Below, piece by piece: positions 1 to 7,369 of a stretch of DNA of 50,892 nt. Location of the stretch: the NCBI GenBank assembly GCA_902763555.1, contig CACWSI010000005.1, positions 1 to 50,892 of the forward strand, in the 5' to 3' direction. The notes under the pieces were generated by a model, which had not been told where the DNA came from, ran no database searches, and worked only from the letters and a program-made list of their open reading frames with translations. This DNA comes from an uncultured Erysipelotrichaceae bacterium. GTDB lineage: Bacteria; Bacillota_I; Bacilli_A; RFN20; CAG-826. A program made the position numbers and the translations under genes. Within the stretch, counting starts at the first letter, position 1. The number at the start of each line of letters is the position of its first letter.

Positions 1-1
1 T

Positions 2-379
2 GCGACACTCGGTAGCACTTCCTGGGAAGTCGCCACTGGCTTCAAGAGTGGTGGTTCTATGACCTACACAATTAATACCGCTTCTAATGGTAAGTCTGAC
101 GTTGACGTTTACTTAGCCTTAGGCGAAGTCAAAAACGTCCCAATCGATAACCTTATCGACTTCATCACTATCAAGATTAATGGCTTAGCTGTTAAGACCG
201 TTGACTTTGACCTTCCAACTAGTGGTGAATTGCAACAATTAGTGCTTAAAAATACCAACCTCATTAAAGGTGAAAACACATTAGAATTTGCCACTTCCGT
301 TAGTGATGGAAGTGATAACTTCATTATGCCAGCTATCGCCGCTGTCACATTCATTACTGACGTTGCTTTAGCACAATAA
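2..379 (+). CDS. C-terminal part of a surface/carbohydrate-binding-like protein (5' end outside window)
   Basis: The frame is open from base 2 to a TAA at 377-379, so this is the last ~125 residues of a longer protein. The first Met (position 59) has no ribosome binding site and lies mid-domain. The segment alternates short beta-strand-like hydrophobic runs with polar turns and ends in a 'G-E-N-T-L-E-F' strand pattern. That resembles the ends of the beta-sandwich modules in the lipoprotein at 16934-18838. There is no catalytic motif. A strong terminator follows 11 bases after the stop. A secreted binding or adhesion module is my inference; the family is not identified. Confidence 0.6.
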   Translation, partial: ATLGSTSWEVATGFKSGGSMTYTINTASNGKSDVDVYLALGEVKNVPIDNLIDFITIKINGLAVKTVDFDLPTSGELQQLVLKNTNLIKGENTLEFATSVSDGSDNFIMPAIAAVTFITDVALAQ

Positions 380-390
380 CCCAATCATTA

Positions 391-424
391 AAAGAGGGCT
401 GCTTCTCGCGGCCCTCTTTCTTTT
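391..424 (+). terminator. Intrinsic terminator of the first gene (likely bidirectional)
   Basis: A perfect 9-bp stem, AAAGAGGGC (391-399) with GCCCTCTTT (411-419), is followed by a T-rich run. On the minus strand the same stem could end the 436-1023 gene. Confidence 0.85.
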
Positions 425-435
425 GCTCTTTTTTA

Positions 436-1023
436 CTACTTTTCCTTGTAGTGGAAGAAACCTATTTTATTTAATAAATAACAGCCCACTAATAAGGTGG
501 CTTGGGCAATGATATTAACTACTTCCTCAATCCAGTTAGCAGCGGTTACACTTAAGTTCATCTTTGTAGATAAAGGCTTCATTGCGCCCATGACCATTAG
601 GCCAATGAAAGAGATGATAAATAACACTAGGCAAAACCATTTCTTGTTCTTAACGGCTAAAAAGCACAAAGTCGTAGCGATCATAATTTCACCAATGACT
701 AGCATTGCGATAAAGGCTACGCTGCCATCAACTTGCTTCGCAGGTGTGGCTAAAACCACTAAAGATAATAATGGTAATGCGCTTACCGCTACTATAGCAT
801 CGTTTTCTTTCTTTTTATTAAATAATAAAGATATTAAACCAACACCAATTAAAACAAAACCAAGAGATTGGGTTGGCATAAACATCACATTGAATGGATA
901 AAAGTCACAGACATTTAATGATAATAATATCTTCCAAATAGCTTTAAATAATCCTGCGGTTAGACTAAGTGTCACACCAGAACAAAGCATTACTGCGAAT
1001 GGCTTTTTTAAAACATTAAACAT
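436..1023 (-). CDS. Hypothetical six-helix membrane protein
   Basis: This 195-residue protein has about six hydrophobic stretches separated by short charged loops (a KKKEN loop around residue 70, KNKK around 125), so it is an integral membrane protein. The C-terminus is basic (HYKEK). I recognise no family motif. Upstream of the ATG on the minus strand there is no clear Shine-Dalgarno; a TATTGT-like -10 lies about nine bases before the start, similar to other apparently leaderless genes in this window. It converges on the preceding gene across the terminator at 391-424. Function unknown. Confidence 0.65.
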   Translation of the reverse strand: MFNVLKKPFAVMLCSGVTLSLTAGLFKAIWKILLSLNVCDFYPFNVMFMPTQSLGFVLIGVGLISLLFNKKKENDAIVAVSALPLLSLVVLATPAKQVDGSVAFIAMLVIGEIMIATTLCFLAVKNKKWFCLVLFIISFIGLMVMGAMKPLSTKMNLSVTAANWIEEVVNIIAQATLLVGCYLLNKIGFFHYKEK

Positions 1024-1188
1024 ATTAAGTCCACAATACCCATGATCAAAGAATAATCTTCAGCAAAATGTTCGCCCATAATATCACCTACGTCAATCAC
1101 TATTATTATATTAAGAAATGAATTATCAAGTAAGTGAATAGAGTTTTATACAATAATTGAGATATAATAAAACCAATAAAGAATACAT

Positions 1189-1875
1189 ATGAATTTAGCT
1201 AAAAGTATCATCAAGATATTAATTAAAGTCGCTTTAGTAGTAATGGGTGTTTTAGGCATTGTTTTAACCGCTCAATCATCAGAGTTCATGGGTGGTGGAT
1301 CAGTGTTCTTCTTTTTCACTGTTCAATCAAACATCTTCATCATGTTGATGGCGCTTATCTTCCTAGTTAACGAAGTAGAAGTGCTTATTGCTAAAAAGAG
1401 TTTTATTAACCAAGTATTACTTCATATCAAATATGTCGCTACTATAGCGATTACAATTACATTCTTAGTGTTCTTTACAATGCTTGCACCAATAATGGGT
1501 GTGGATTATTTATTATCGTTTAAGAACTTCGCGTTACACGCGATTGTACCTATCTTAGCCATAGTGGATTTCTTCTTATTTGATAAAGACATTCAGCTCA
1601 CTTATAAAAGTTCTTTATTAGCCACTATAGCGCCTATTTGCTATGTTGCATTTGTTTATATCGGTTCAATATTTAAAATCCAATACACCAAGGATCTCTA
1701 TTATCCATATTTCTTCTTAAATGTGGACACTAATGGATTCTTCTTTGAAAAAGGCACAATGGGTATTATCCCTTGGATTATTATACTTTTAGGTTTCATA
1801 ATTGGACTAGGGTGCTTGTTCTGCCTATTTATGAAGCTAAGACAAAAAGCAGGTAATAAAAAGCCATCTAACTAA
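1189..1875 (+). CDS. Pr6Pr-like (FAR-17a/AIG1-type) integral membrane protein
   Basis: The protein has 228 residues and about six membrane helices. It carries 'FFFFTVQSNI' near residues 40-50, then a helix with a His (FALHAIVPILAIVDFFLFD) and a 'YPYFFLNVD' segment. That order is typical of the bacterial Pr6Pr/FAR-17a-like membrane family, whose biochemical role is largely unknown. A TATAAT box sits at 1163-1168, 20 bases before the ATG, giving a very short leader without a Shine-Dalgarno. The terminator overlaps the stop codon. The family call is from motif memory. Confidence 0.6.
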   Translation: MNLAKSIIKILIKVALVVMGVLGIVLTAQSSEFMGGGSVFFFFTVQSNIFIMLMALIFLVNEVEVLIAKKSFINQVLLHIKYVATIAITITFLVFFTMLAPIMGVDYLLSFKNFALHAIVPILAIVDFFLFDKDIQLTYKSSLLATIAPICYVAFVYIGSIFKIQYTKDLYYPYFFLNVDTNGFFFEKGTMGIIPWIIILLGFIIGLGCLFCLFMKLRQKAGNKKPSN

Positions 1876-1895
1876 TAGATGGCTATTTCTTTATT
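1862..1895 (+). terminator. Terminator overlapping the stop of the Pr6Pr-like gene
   Basis: An 8-bp stem, AGCCATCT (1862-1869) with AGATGGCT (1877-1884), is followed by ATTTCTTTATTT. The stop codon TAA (1873-1875) lies in the loop. Confidence 0.75.
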
Positions 1896-1906
1896 TATTT
1901 CAATAT

Positions 1907-2206
1907 TTATTGTTCGATTTTAAGAATGTTATCAAAACCAGACATCGTAAAGACATCCAAGACATTTTCATTTGGATGACGGATAATGACTTCACCTTTA
2001 TCCCCTATAGTTTTGCGTGCCGCTAATAAGACACGTAAACCAGCGGAAGAAATATAGTTAACTTTAGTGAAATCAAAAACTAAAGAATTGATATTGTTTA
2101 ATGAATCACATATTTGATCATTTAATTCAGGTGCAGATGTGCTATCGATACTTCCATCGACTGCAACGAAAAGTTCATTACCTGAAAGTTGCTTTGTCAC
2201 ATTCAT
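1907..2206 (-). CDS. STAS-domain anti-sigma factor antagonist (SpoIIAA/RsbV-like)
   Basis: This 99-residue single STAS domain has the hallmark 'VNYISSAGLRVLL' around residues 49-61. In SpoIIAA/RsbV proteins the Ser at the equivalent of Ser54 is phosphorylated by a cognate anti-sigma kinase, which controls partner switching. The Shine-Dalgarno is good (AAGAGGGGG upstream of the ATG at 2206). No anti-sigma kinase, sigma factor or PP2C phosphatase gene lies in the window, so the partner must be elsewhere. The usual Asp before the phospho-site is Ser53 here. The gene stands alone and is transcribed towards the 1862-1895 terminator. Confidence 0.85.
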   Translation of the reverse strand: MNVTKQLSGNELFVAVDGSIDSTSAPELNDQICDSLNNINSLVFDFTKVNYISSAGLRVLLAARKTIGDKGEVIIRHPNENVLDVFTMSGFDNILKIEQ

Positions 2207-2317
2207 AAAATCTATCCCCCTCTTAATGAAAGAAACTTTATATTTTTATTAAACACGCGCATACACAAAAAGTCAAAAAGTAATTTGAATCAAAATAAGA
2301 ATAAAGATTATCTATAA

Positions 2318-2350
2318 AGTCACCCTAATCCGGATGGCTTTTTATTTATT
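2318..2350 (+). terminator. Probable terminator/hairpin upstream of the CBS gene
   Basis: AGTCACCC (2318-2325) pairs with GGATGGCT (2332-2339), with one mismatch and one wobble, followed by CTTTTTATTTATTT. It insulates the gene at 2384 from upstream plus-strand transcription. Confidence 0.5.
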
Positions 2351-2367
2351 TCTAATAAAAAGTTTTC

Positions 2368-2373
2368 TATAAT
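2368..2373 (+). promoter_or_regulatory. -10 box for a leaderless CBS-protein mRNA
   Basis: TATAAT at 2368-2373 predicts a transcript start near 2380-2384. The upstream in-frame ATG (2372) overlaps this box and cannot be in the mRNA, so translation should begin at the ATG at 2384. Confidence 0.55.
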
Positions 2374-2383
2374 GAAATCAAAG

Positions 2384-2800
2384 ATGGAAAACTTCAATTT
2401 ACTTCAGATTACCACGCTTAAAGGTGCAACTTTTTACTTAGACAATACAATGACTGTGAGACAAGCTTTTGAAAAGTTTGCATATCACAAATTTACTGTT
2501 GTTCCTGTCCTAGATGGGAACGGTCATTATGTTACTTCCTTATCAGAAGGTGACATCTTAAGATTCATCCACGCTAGTGGTGGCTTTAATCTCGCTTTAG
2601 CGGAACAAACAAACATCTTAGAAATTGAAAGATATCGTCCATATAATGCTGTCTCAGTAGACGCTACTTTAGATGAACTCTATGCTCTTGCGTTATCACA
2701 AAACTTCATCCCAGTCGTGGATGATAGAGAAGTCTTTATTGGTATCGTTAAAAGAAGAGATGTCTTCATCTATTTAAAGAAACAAATTGATAATAAATAA
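2384..2800 (+). CDS. Tandem CBS-domain protein
   Basis: The 138-residue protein consists of two CBS motifs. The first (about residues 15-60) has 'RQAFEKFAYHKFTVVPVLDGNGHYV'-type spacing and the second (about 75-135) ends 'VVDDREVFIGIVKRRDVF'. CBS pairs bind adenine nucleotides or SAM, or act as dimeric sensor modules. No catalytic domain is attached. I chose the start at 2384 rather than 2372 because TATAAT at 2368-2373 covers the upstream ATG, and there is no Shine-Dalgarno. The broken alcohol dehydrogenase follows 16 bases downstream, so the two may be co-transcribed. The ligand is unknown. Confidence 0.8.
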   Translation: MENFNLLQITTLKGATFYLDNTMTVRQAFEKFAYHKFTVVPVLDGNGHYVTSLSEGDILRFIHASGGFNLALAEQTNILEIERYRPYNAVSVDATLDELYALALSQNFIPVVDDREVFIGIVKRRDVFIYLKKQIDNK

Positions 2801-2816
2801 CTAAGAGGAAATAAAT

Positions 2817-2933
2817 ATGCTCTTCATTAAGAAATGGTATTATCGCATTTACCAAAAAGTTTTAAAAATTGCGATGTGTTTTATGGACTGGAAAGAGCCT
2901 CAACTTTTAGAAGGTGAAGGCGCTGATAAATAG
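2817..2933 (+). pseudogene. Detached N-terminal fragment of the iron alcohol dehydrogenase
   Basis: A 38-codon ORF starts at ATG 2817 behind an AAGAGGA ribosome site and ends at TAG 2931-2933. It reads like the true N-terminus of clostridial-type iron alcohol dehydrogenases: a basic aromatic start, then 'DWKEPQLLEGEGA'. In intact relatives this runs on, after about a dozen residues, into 'INRVLVVTDKG', which appears here in a different frame (2932 onward). A small out-of-frame deletion near 2922-2931 explains both halves. An assembly or sequencing error remains possible. Confidence 0.65.
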
Positions 2934-3990
2934 AGTTTTAGTGGTTACTGATAAAGGCTTAATGAGCATTCACTTATTAGATCCATTATTTGAGCAACTT
3001 AAGGCACACGGTATTGAATATTTTGTCTATGATGGCGTTCAACCAAACCCCACAATTCCTAATATAGAGCATTGTCGAGATATGTATTTAGATAATAACT
3101 GTGAAGGTATTATTGCCTTTGGTGGTGGTTCTCCAATGGATTGCGCTAAAGCTGCAGCCGCAAGAGTGGCTAAACCAAAGAAATCAGTAAGAAAAATGAG
3201 AGGGTATTTAAAGGTTGGTAAAAAGCTTCCTCCGTTCTTTGCGGTGCCAACAACCGCCGGTACAGGTTCTGAAACAACGGTGGCAGCAGTTGTAACTGAT
3301 CCAGAAACTCATGAAAAGAATGCTATTTCTGATCCATGCTTAAGACCTAAATATGCAGTTTTAGATCCCGCTTTAACAATAGGCTTACCTCCACATATCA
3401 CATCCACAACAGGCATGGATGCGATGACTCATGCTGTAGAAGCCTATATTGGTAAAAGCAATGTGAAGTCCACAATTAGATATGCAGAAGATGCTACAAA
3501 ACTAATTCACGATAATTTAGAAAAAGCTTATAACAACGGTAAAGATATGGAAGCTAGAGAAAATATGCTAAAAGCATCTTTCTATGCTGGTAGTGCTTTT
3601 ACAAGAGCGTTCGTCGGCTATGTACACGCTATCGCACATAACCTAGGTGGTTTATATAACACTCCTCATGGTCTAGCTAATGCTGTTATTCTTCCATATG
3701 TTTTAGATTGGTATGGTTCCTCAGTTTATAAGAAGTTAGCGAAACTCGCTGATATCATTGGTATCACTAAAGAAAACATGAGCAATGAAGAAAAGGCTAA
3801 GGCCTTTATTGCTGAACTTAGAAGAATGAACAAGGCAATGAATATTCCAGATAAATTCGACTTCATTAAAGAAGAGGATTTACCAACACTCATAAAGCGT
3901 GCACTTAAAGAAGGCAATCCAGGTTATCCAGTTCCAAAAATCATGGATGAAAAAGAATGTGAAAAAGTCATTCGTTCATTCATGAAATGA
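2914..3990 (+). CDS. Iron-containing alcohol dehydrogenase, N-terminally broken
   Basis: The body of a group III (iron-dependent) alcohol dehydrogenase, which interconverts alcohols and aldehydes with NAD(P). The nucleotide-binding 'GGGSPMDCAKAAA' (about residues 69-81), 'PTTAGTGSETT', the metal-ligand segment 'MDAMTHAVEAY', and 'HAIAHNLGGLYNTPHG' with two further His ligands are all intact. The only in-frame start is a GTG at 2914 inside the expected N-terminal domain; the natural N-terminus lies in another frame at 2817-2933. The protein is therefore about 25-45 residues short and may be inactive, unless it is a sequencing error or is rescued by frameshifting. It ends with TGA at 3988-3990, nine bases before the next -10 box. 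Confidence 0.75.
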   Translation: MKALINRVLVVTDKGLMSIHLLDPLFEQLKAHGIEYFVYDGVQPNPTIPNIEHCRDMYLDNNCEGIIAFGGGSPMDCAKAAAARVAKPKKSVRKMRGYLKVGKKLPPFFAVPTTAGTGSETTVAAVVTDPETHEKNAISDPCLRPKYAVLDPALTIGLPPHITSTTGMDAMTHAVEAYIGKSNVKSTIRYAEDATKLIHDNLEKAYNNGKDMEARENMLKASFYAGSAFTRAFVGYVHAIAHNLGGLYNTPHGLANAVILPYVLDWYGSSVYKKLAKLADIIGITKENMSNEEKAKAFIAELRRMNKAMNIPDKFDFIKEEDLPTLIKRALKEGNPGYPVPKIMDEKECEKVIRSFMK

Positions 3991-3999
3991 TGTTATAGT
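3991..3999 (+). promoter_or_regulatory. Extended -10 for a leaderless C39-like gene
   Basis: TG-T-TATAGT at 3991-3999 is only nine bases before the ATG at 4009, with no Shine-Dalgarno between. A TTCGTT at 3971-3976 gives a 17-bp spacer. Confidence 0.5.
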
Positions 4000-4008
4000 A
4001 TTTCAGTT

Positions 4009-4677
4009 ATGAAAAAGAAAGCCAAAGTCACAATAATTGTTGTGTCCGCTTTAGTGGGCTCATTAGTGGTCACCGCTAGTGTTCCTTTGATGGTTGATGC
4101 AGTTAAAACAAATAGCCTAAACGCAGATTATTCCTATTTAAGAAATGATGCTAATTATAAAGATAAAGTAGAAGTCACAGGATTAGAGTTAGTTACTCAA
4201 CACGTTTCATGTGGCTACGCTACGATCGAAATGATTTCTGGTTTCTATGGTAACAAGGTTACTGAAGATGATTTAGATTCTCGCAATAGTGCGGTTTCCA
4301 CTCAAACATCTAAAGGTTTCTTAGATGAAATAAATAAATCTATTCCATCACATAACTTTATTAAACGTTCTTATTTAAAACATGACGCTTTATTAAAAGA
4401 AGTTCATGACGCGATTAAAGATAATAAGCCAGTAGCCCTCGAATGGGCGGCTAAATATGAAAACGAATGGACTCTTCATTTCTCAGTAGTAAGCGCTATT
4501 GATTTAGCTAATGACAAAGTCACCATCTATAATCCATATGGCTATATTGAAAATATTGAAGTAAAAGAGTTTGTTGATCGTACATCTTTTAAGGACTATA
4601 AAGGTATGCCATTATTCTATAATTACGCATTCGCTTTTGGCATGTTTGATAAGAACACAATTTTCTACGCAAAGTAA
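4009..4677 (+). CDS. Membrane-anchored C39-like cysteine peptidase family protein
   Basis: A 222-residue protein with a basic N-terminus and one membrane helix (residues 7-31), so the rest lies outside the cell. The papain-like pattern of the C39-like family is visible: Gln64 and Cys68 in 'TQHVSCGYATIEM', His157 in 'TLHFSVVSAID', and Asn175 in 'YNPYG'. Known relatives are bacteriocin-leader peptidases or uncharacterised secreted C39-like proteins. No bacteriocin or ABC transporter neighbours it, so the substrate is unknown. The mRNA appears leaderless. An AT-rich gap and a terminator follow. Confidence 0.75.
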   Translation: MKKKAKVTIIVVSALVGSLVVTASVPLMVDAVKTNSLNADYSYLRNDANYKDKVEVTGLELVTQHVSCGYATIEMISGFYGNKVTEDDLDSRNSAVSTQTSKGFLDEINKSIPSHNFIKRSYLKHDALLKEVHDAIKDNKPVALEWAAKYENEWTLHFSVVSAIDLANDKVTIYNPYGYIENIEVKEFVDRTSFKDYKGMPLFYNYAFAFGMFDKNTIFYAK

Positions 4678-4702
4678 CTTGTTTTGTTAAGAATCTTAAA
4701 AT

Positions 4703-4728
4703 AATCACTCTATTGGGTGATTTTTTCA
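4703..4728 (+). terminator. Terminator after the C39-like gene
   Basis: AATCACTC (4703-4710) pairs with GGGTGATT (4715-4722), with a four-base loop, and is followed by TTTTTCATTT. Confidence 0.75.
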
Positions 4729-4750
4729 TTTACTTATATATTTGATACCT

Positions 4751-4756
4751 TATAAT
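4751..4756 (+). promoter_or_regulatory. -10 box of the trpB-like gene
   Basis: TATAAT at 4751-4756 implies a ~33-nt leader with a Shine-Dalgarno (GAAAGGAAG, about 4779-4787) before the ATG at 4796. No leader long enough for a Trp attenuator or T-box is present. Confidence 0.5.
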
Positions 4757-4795
4757 AAATAGGCATAAAGAATATACCGAAAGGAAGTAAAAGGT

Positions 4796-6217
4796 ATGAA
4801 ATATATTACCGTATTAGAAGCTAGTGAAAAATGGGGAATTAATGAAAGAAGAGTTCGTGCTCTTTTAAAAGAGCAGAGGATTGAAGGCGCAATTCTTAAA
4901 GGCCATAAGTACTTTATACCGGAAAATGCACCAAAACCATTAGATCGCAGAATCAAGGGACAAAGGCTCTTTGAAGATTCTCCTTTAAAAGATATAAATT
5001 TTGACTTCAAGAATTACCGTAAACAATTTCCAACAGATGATGGATACTTTGGTCGTTACGGGGGTAGCTTTGTCCCTCTTAAATTACAAAAGGCCATGGA
5101 CGAGATTTACTATGGCTATCAAACAATTGCTAAATCATCTAAATTCATCGCTGAACTTAGAGAGATTAGAAAGAATTATCAAGGTCGTCCTACACCTGTG
5201 TATCACTGCCAAAACTTATCAAATTACTTAGGACGTGTACAGATTTACCTCAAAAGAGAAGACCTTAATCATGGTGGTGCACATAAGTTAAATAATGCGA
5301 TGGGCCAAGCCTTATTAGCTAAGTATTTAGGCAAGAAAAAACTCATTGCCGAAACAGGCGCTGGTAGTCATGGTTCTGCAGTCGCTATGGCGGCAGCATA
5401 CTTTGGTTTAAAGTGTGATATTTATATGGGCGAAGTTGATATGGAAAAACAAGCGCCTAACGTTAAACGTATCGAAGTATTAGGCGCTAGAGTGGTACCA
5501 GTTAAGTTTGGTACAAGAACATTAAAAGAAGCAGTGGATGCCGCTTTTGAAGCATATATGAAAGAATATAAAGACGCATTCTATGTCATCGGTAGTGCCG
5601 TTGGTCCTCATCCATATCCATTAATGGTCAGAGACTTCCAAGAAGTCATCGGTAGAGAAGCCAAAGAACAATTCTTAGAAATGACAGGTGAATTACCAGA
5701 TATTGTTACCGCTTGTGTTGGTGGTGGAAGTAACGCTATTGGTATGTTTGAAGCTTTCTTAGACGAACCAGTTAATATCGTTGGTGTTGAAGCCATGGGT
5801 ACTGGTAAAGAAATTGGTAAAAATAGTGCCACTATGACATTAGGCAAAGAAATGGTCTTACATGGCTTTAATTCATATGTTCTTCAAAATGAAGATGGTA
5901 CAGCGGGTGATGCTTATTCCATCGCTAGTGGATTAGACTATCCAGGTGTTGGTCCAGAACATGCTTTCTTAAAAGATATCGGTCGTGTTAAATACGAATC
6001 AATCACTGATGATGAAGCCGCAGAAGCCTTCTTCTTATTATCAAGATTAGAAGGTATTATCCCTGCCATCGAATCAAGTCATGCTTTGGCATATGCGATC
6101 AAATGCGCTAGAAATATGAAGAGTGGTTCCATTCTTGTTAATTTAAGTGGCCGTGGTGATAAGGATATGGATTTCATGTTAGAGAAATATCCTCACATGT
6201 TCTTGGACGCAAAATAG
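4796..6217 (+). CDS. trpB: Tryptophan synthase beta chain with N-terminal helix-turn-helix domain
   Basis: Residues ~1-45 form a MerR/excisionase-like winged HTH ('[23 protein letters not shown]...' ending in a short wing with 'GHKYFIP'). A linker follows, and residues ~80-473 are a full-length TrpB. PLP Lys164 lies in 'HGGAHKLNN', the catalytic Glu186 in 'AETGAGSHG', and the phosphate loop 'VGGGSNAIG' and C-terminal '[10 protein letters not shown]' and '[12 protein letters not shown]' are intact. TrpB condenses indole (or TrpA-channelled indole) with serine to give tryptophan. No trpA or other trp gene is nearby, which suggests indole salvage. One continuous frame with a good Shine-Dalgarno argues against an artefactual fusion. 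The HTH could be regulatory or structural; no operator is evident. Confidence 0.85.
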   Translation: MKYITVLEASEKWGINERRVRALLKEQRIEGAILKGHKYFIPENAPKPLDRRIKGQRLFEDSPLKDINFDFKNYRKQFPTDDGYFGRYGGSFVPLKLQKAMDEIYYGYQTIAKSSKFIAELREIRKNYQGRPTPVYHCQNLSNYLGRVQIYLKREDLNHGGAHKLNNAMGQALLAKYLGKKKLIAETGAGSHGSAVAMAAAYFGLKCDIYMGEVDMEKQAPNVKRIEVLGARVVPVKFGTRTLKEAVDAAFEAYMKEYKDAFYVIGSAVGPHPYPLMVRDFQEVIGREAKEQFLEMTGELPDIVTACVGGGSNAIGMFEAFLDEPVNIVGVEAMGTGKEIGKNSATMTLGKEMVLHGFNSYVLQNEDGTAGDAYSIASGLDYPGVGPEHAFLKDIGRVKYESITDDEAAEAFFLLSRLEGIIPAIESSHALAYAIKCARNMKSGSILVNLSGRGDKDMDFMLEKYPHMFLDAK

Positions 6218-6244
6218 CTTTTATATAATAAAATCCTTTCAAAG

Positions 6245-6270
6245 AGGGCTACTTCGGTAGTCCTTTTTGT
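6245..6270 (+). terminator. Terminator after trpB
   Basis: AGGGCTAC (6245-6252), loop TTCG, GTAGTCCT (6257-6264), then TTTTTG. Confidence 0.8.
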
Positions 6271-6317
6271 TGCATACGCGCTTACAAAGTGGGAAACTAA
6301 TAACGAGGATTTAATCT

Positions 6318-7367
6318 ATGAAAAAAATATTAGCTCGTTTAGCGCTTATTTCTTTTGCGCTCATTACTGCAGCTTGTGGTAATAAAGGCTCATCATCTGA
6401 GACTTCTTCTTCAGTGGAACCATCTATTTCTTCTGACACGTCTATGCCAAGCTCAAATAGCTTAGCCCCTTCTAGTTCTGATCCTAAGATTGTTGATAAT
6501 CAATTATCCGCGTCAAACGGACTTAAAGTTTACTTTAAAGAACAAGGTGCTAGAATCGATAAAATCGAATTTGATGGAAAACAAATCGCTAAAGATGGTT
6601 TTACCGTTGGTAGAGTCGCTAATCGTATCGCAGGTGGTAAATTCACTTTAAATGGTACTCAATATAGTGTTACCAAAAACGATGGTAATAACTCTCTTCA
6701 TGGCGGTGGTAGATCATGGCAAGGACCATTTGCCATAACAAACTGGAAGAAAGAAGAACAAACAATTAATTCAATTAAGTATTCTATCGTTTCGCAAGAT
6801 AAAGATAATGGTTATCCAGGTGAAATGAAGATGTTTGTGACATATACACTTTCTGAGACTGGTGAATTGTCAATTGAATATAGTGCGACAACTACACAAG
6901 ATACACTTTGTAATCCAACCAACCACCTATTCATTGATATCAATGGTAGTCGTAGTTATTCCAATGTTAAATTACAAATTGCGGGTAGTAATTACACACC
7001 ATTAGACAACAATAAAATTCCAACAGGTGAAGTTAAATCAGCTGCTGGCACAAAGTTTGATTATATTGATGAAAAAGCTTTCAAGAGTAGTGAGAGCTAT
7101 GATGATAACTATGTTCTAGATAAAGAAAAAGGTGCATTTGGCAAGGCCGCAACATTAACTGGAACACAATATAAAGTCGATGTCTATACCGATAGGCCAG
7201 GCTTACAGCTTTATAAAGATGGTAGTGGCAATATCTGTTTAGAAACACAGATGATGCCTGACGCTATCAATCATCCAGAATTTGATAAATATGGTACAAC
7301 CGTCTTAAAAGCAGGTGAAACATTCACCTCTAAAACTACATATCACTTCAGTAAATTAGGAGCGTAA
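6318..7367 (+). CDS. Secreted lipoprotein aldose 1-epimerase (mutarotase)
   Basis: A signal peptide ends in the lipobox 'ITAAC' (Cys20), and a Ser/Pro-rich linker to ~residue 56 puts the enzyme outside the membrane. The rest is GalM-like: 'GRVANRIAGGKF' (98-109), His128 in 'NNSLHGG', His203 in 'NPTNHLFIDING', and the catalytic base Glu309 in 'CLETQMMPDA'. These match the two His and one Glu of characterised mutarotases. It would speed alpha/beta interconversion of sugars freed outside the cell. A GAGG ribosome site precedes the ATG. The SGNH lipoprotein starts two bases after its stop, so the two form one operon. Most GalM proteins are cytoplasmic; this one is exported. Confidence 0.88.
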   Translation: MKKILARLALISFALITAACGNKGSSSETSSSVEPSISSDTSMPSSNSLAPSSSDPKIVDNQLSASNGLKVYFKEQGARIDKIEFDGKQIAKDGFTVGRVANRIAGGKFTLNGTQYSVTKNDGNNSLHGGGRSWQGPFAITNWKKEEQTINSIKYSIVSQDKDNGYPGEMKMFVTYTLSETGELSIEYSATTTQDTLCNPTNHLFIDINGSRSYSNVKLQIAGSNYTPLDNNKIPTGEVKSAAGTKFDYIDEKAFKSSESYDDNYVLDKEKGAFGKAATLTGTQYKVDVYTDRPGLQLYKDGSGNICLETQMMPDAINHPEFDKYGTTVLKAGETFTSKTTYHFSKLGA

Positions 7368-7369
7368 TT

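Noticed and set aside
497-901. 134-codon plus-strand ORF
   Set aside because: It is antisense to the six-helix membrane protein, which has the better hydrophobic pattern and length; no ribosome site.
2372-2374. Upstream start codon for the CBS protein
   Set aside because: The ATG overlaps the TATAAT -10 box; 2384 is the first ATG that can be on the transcript.
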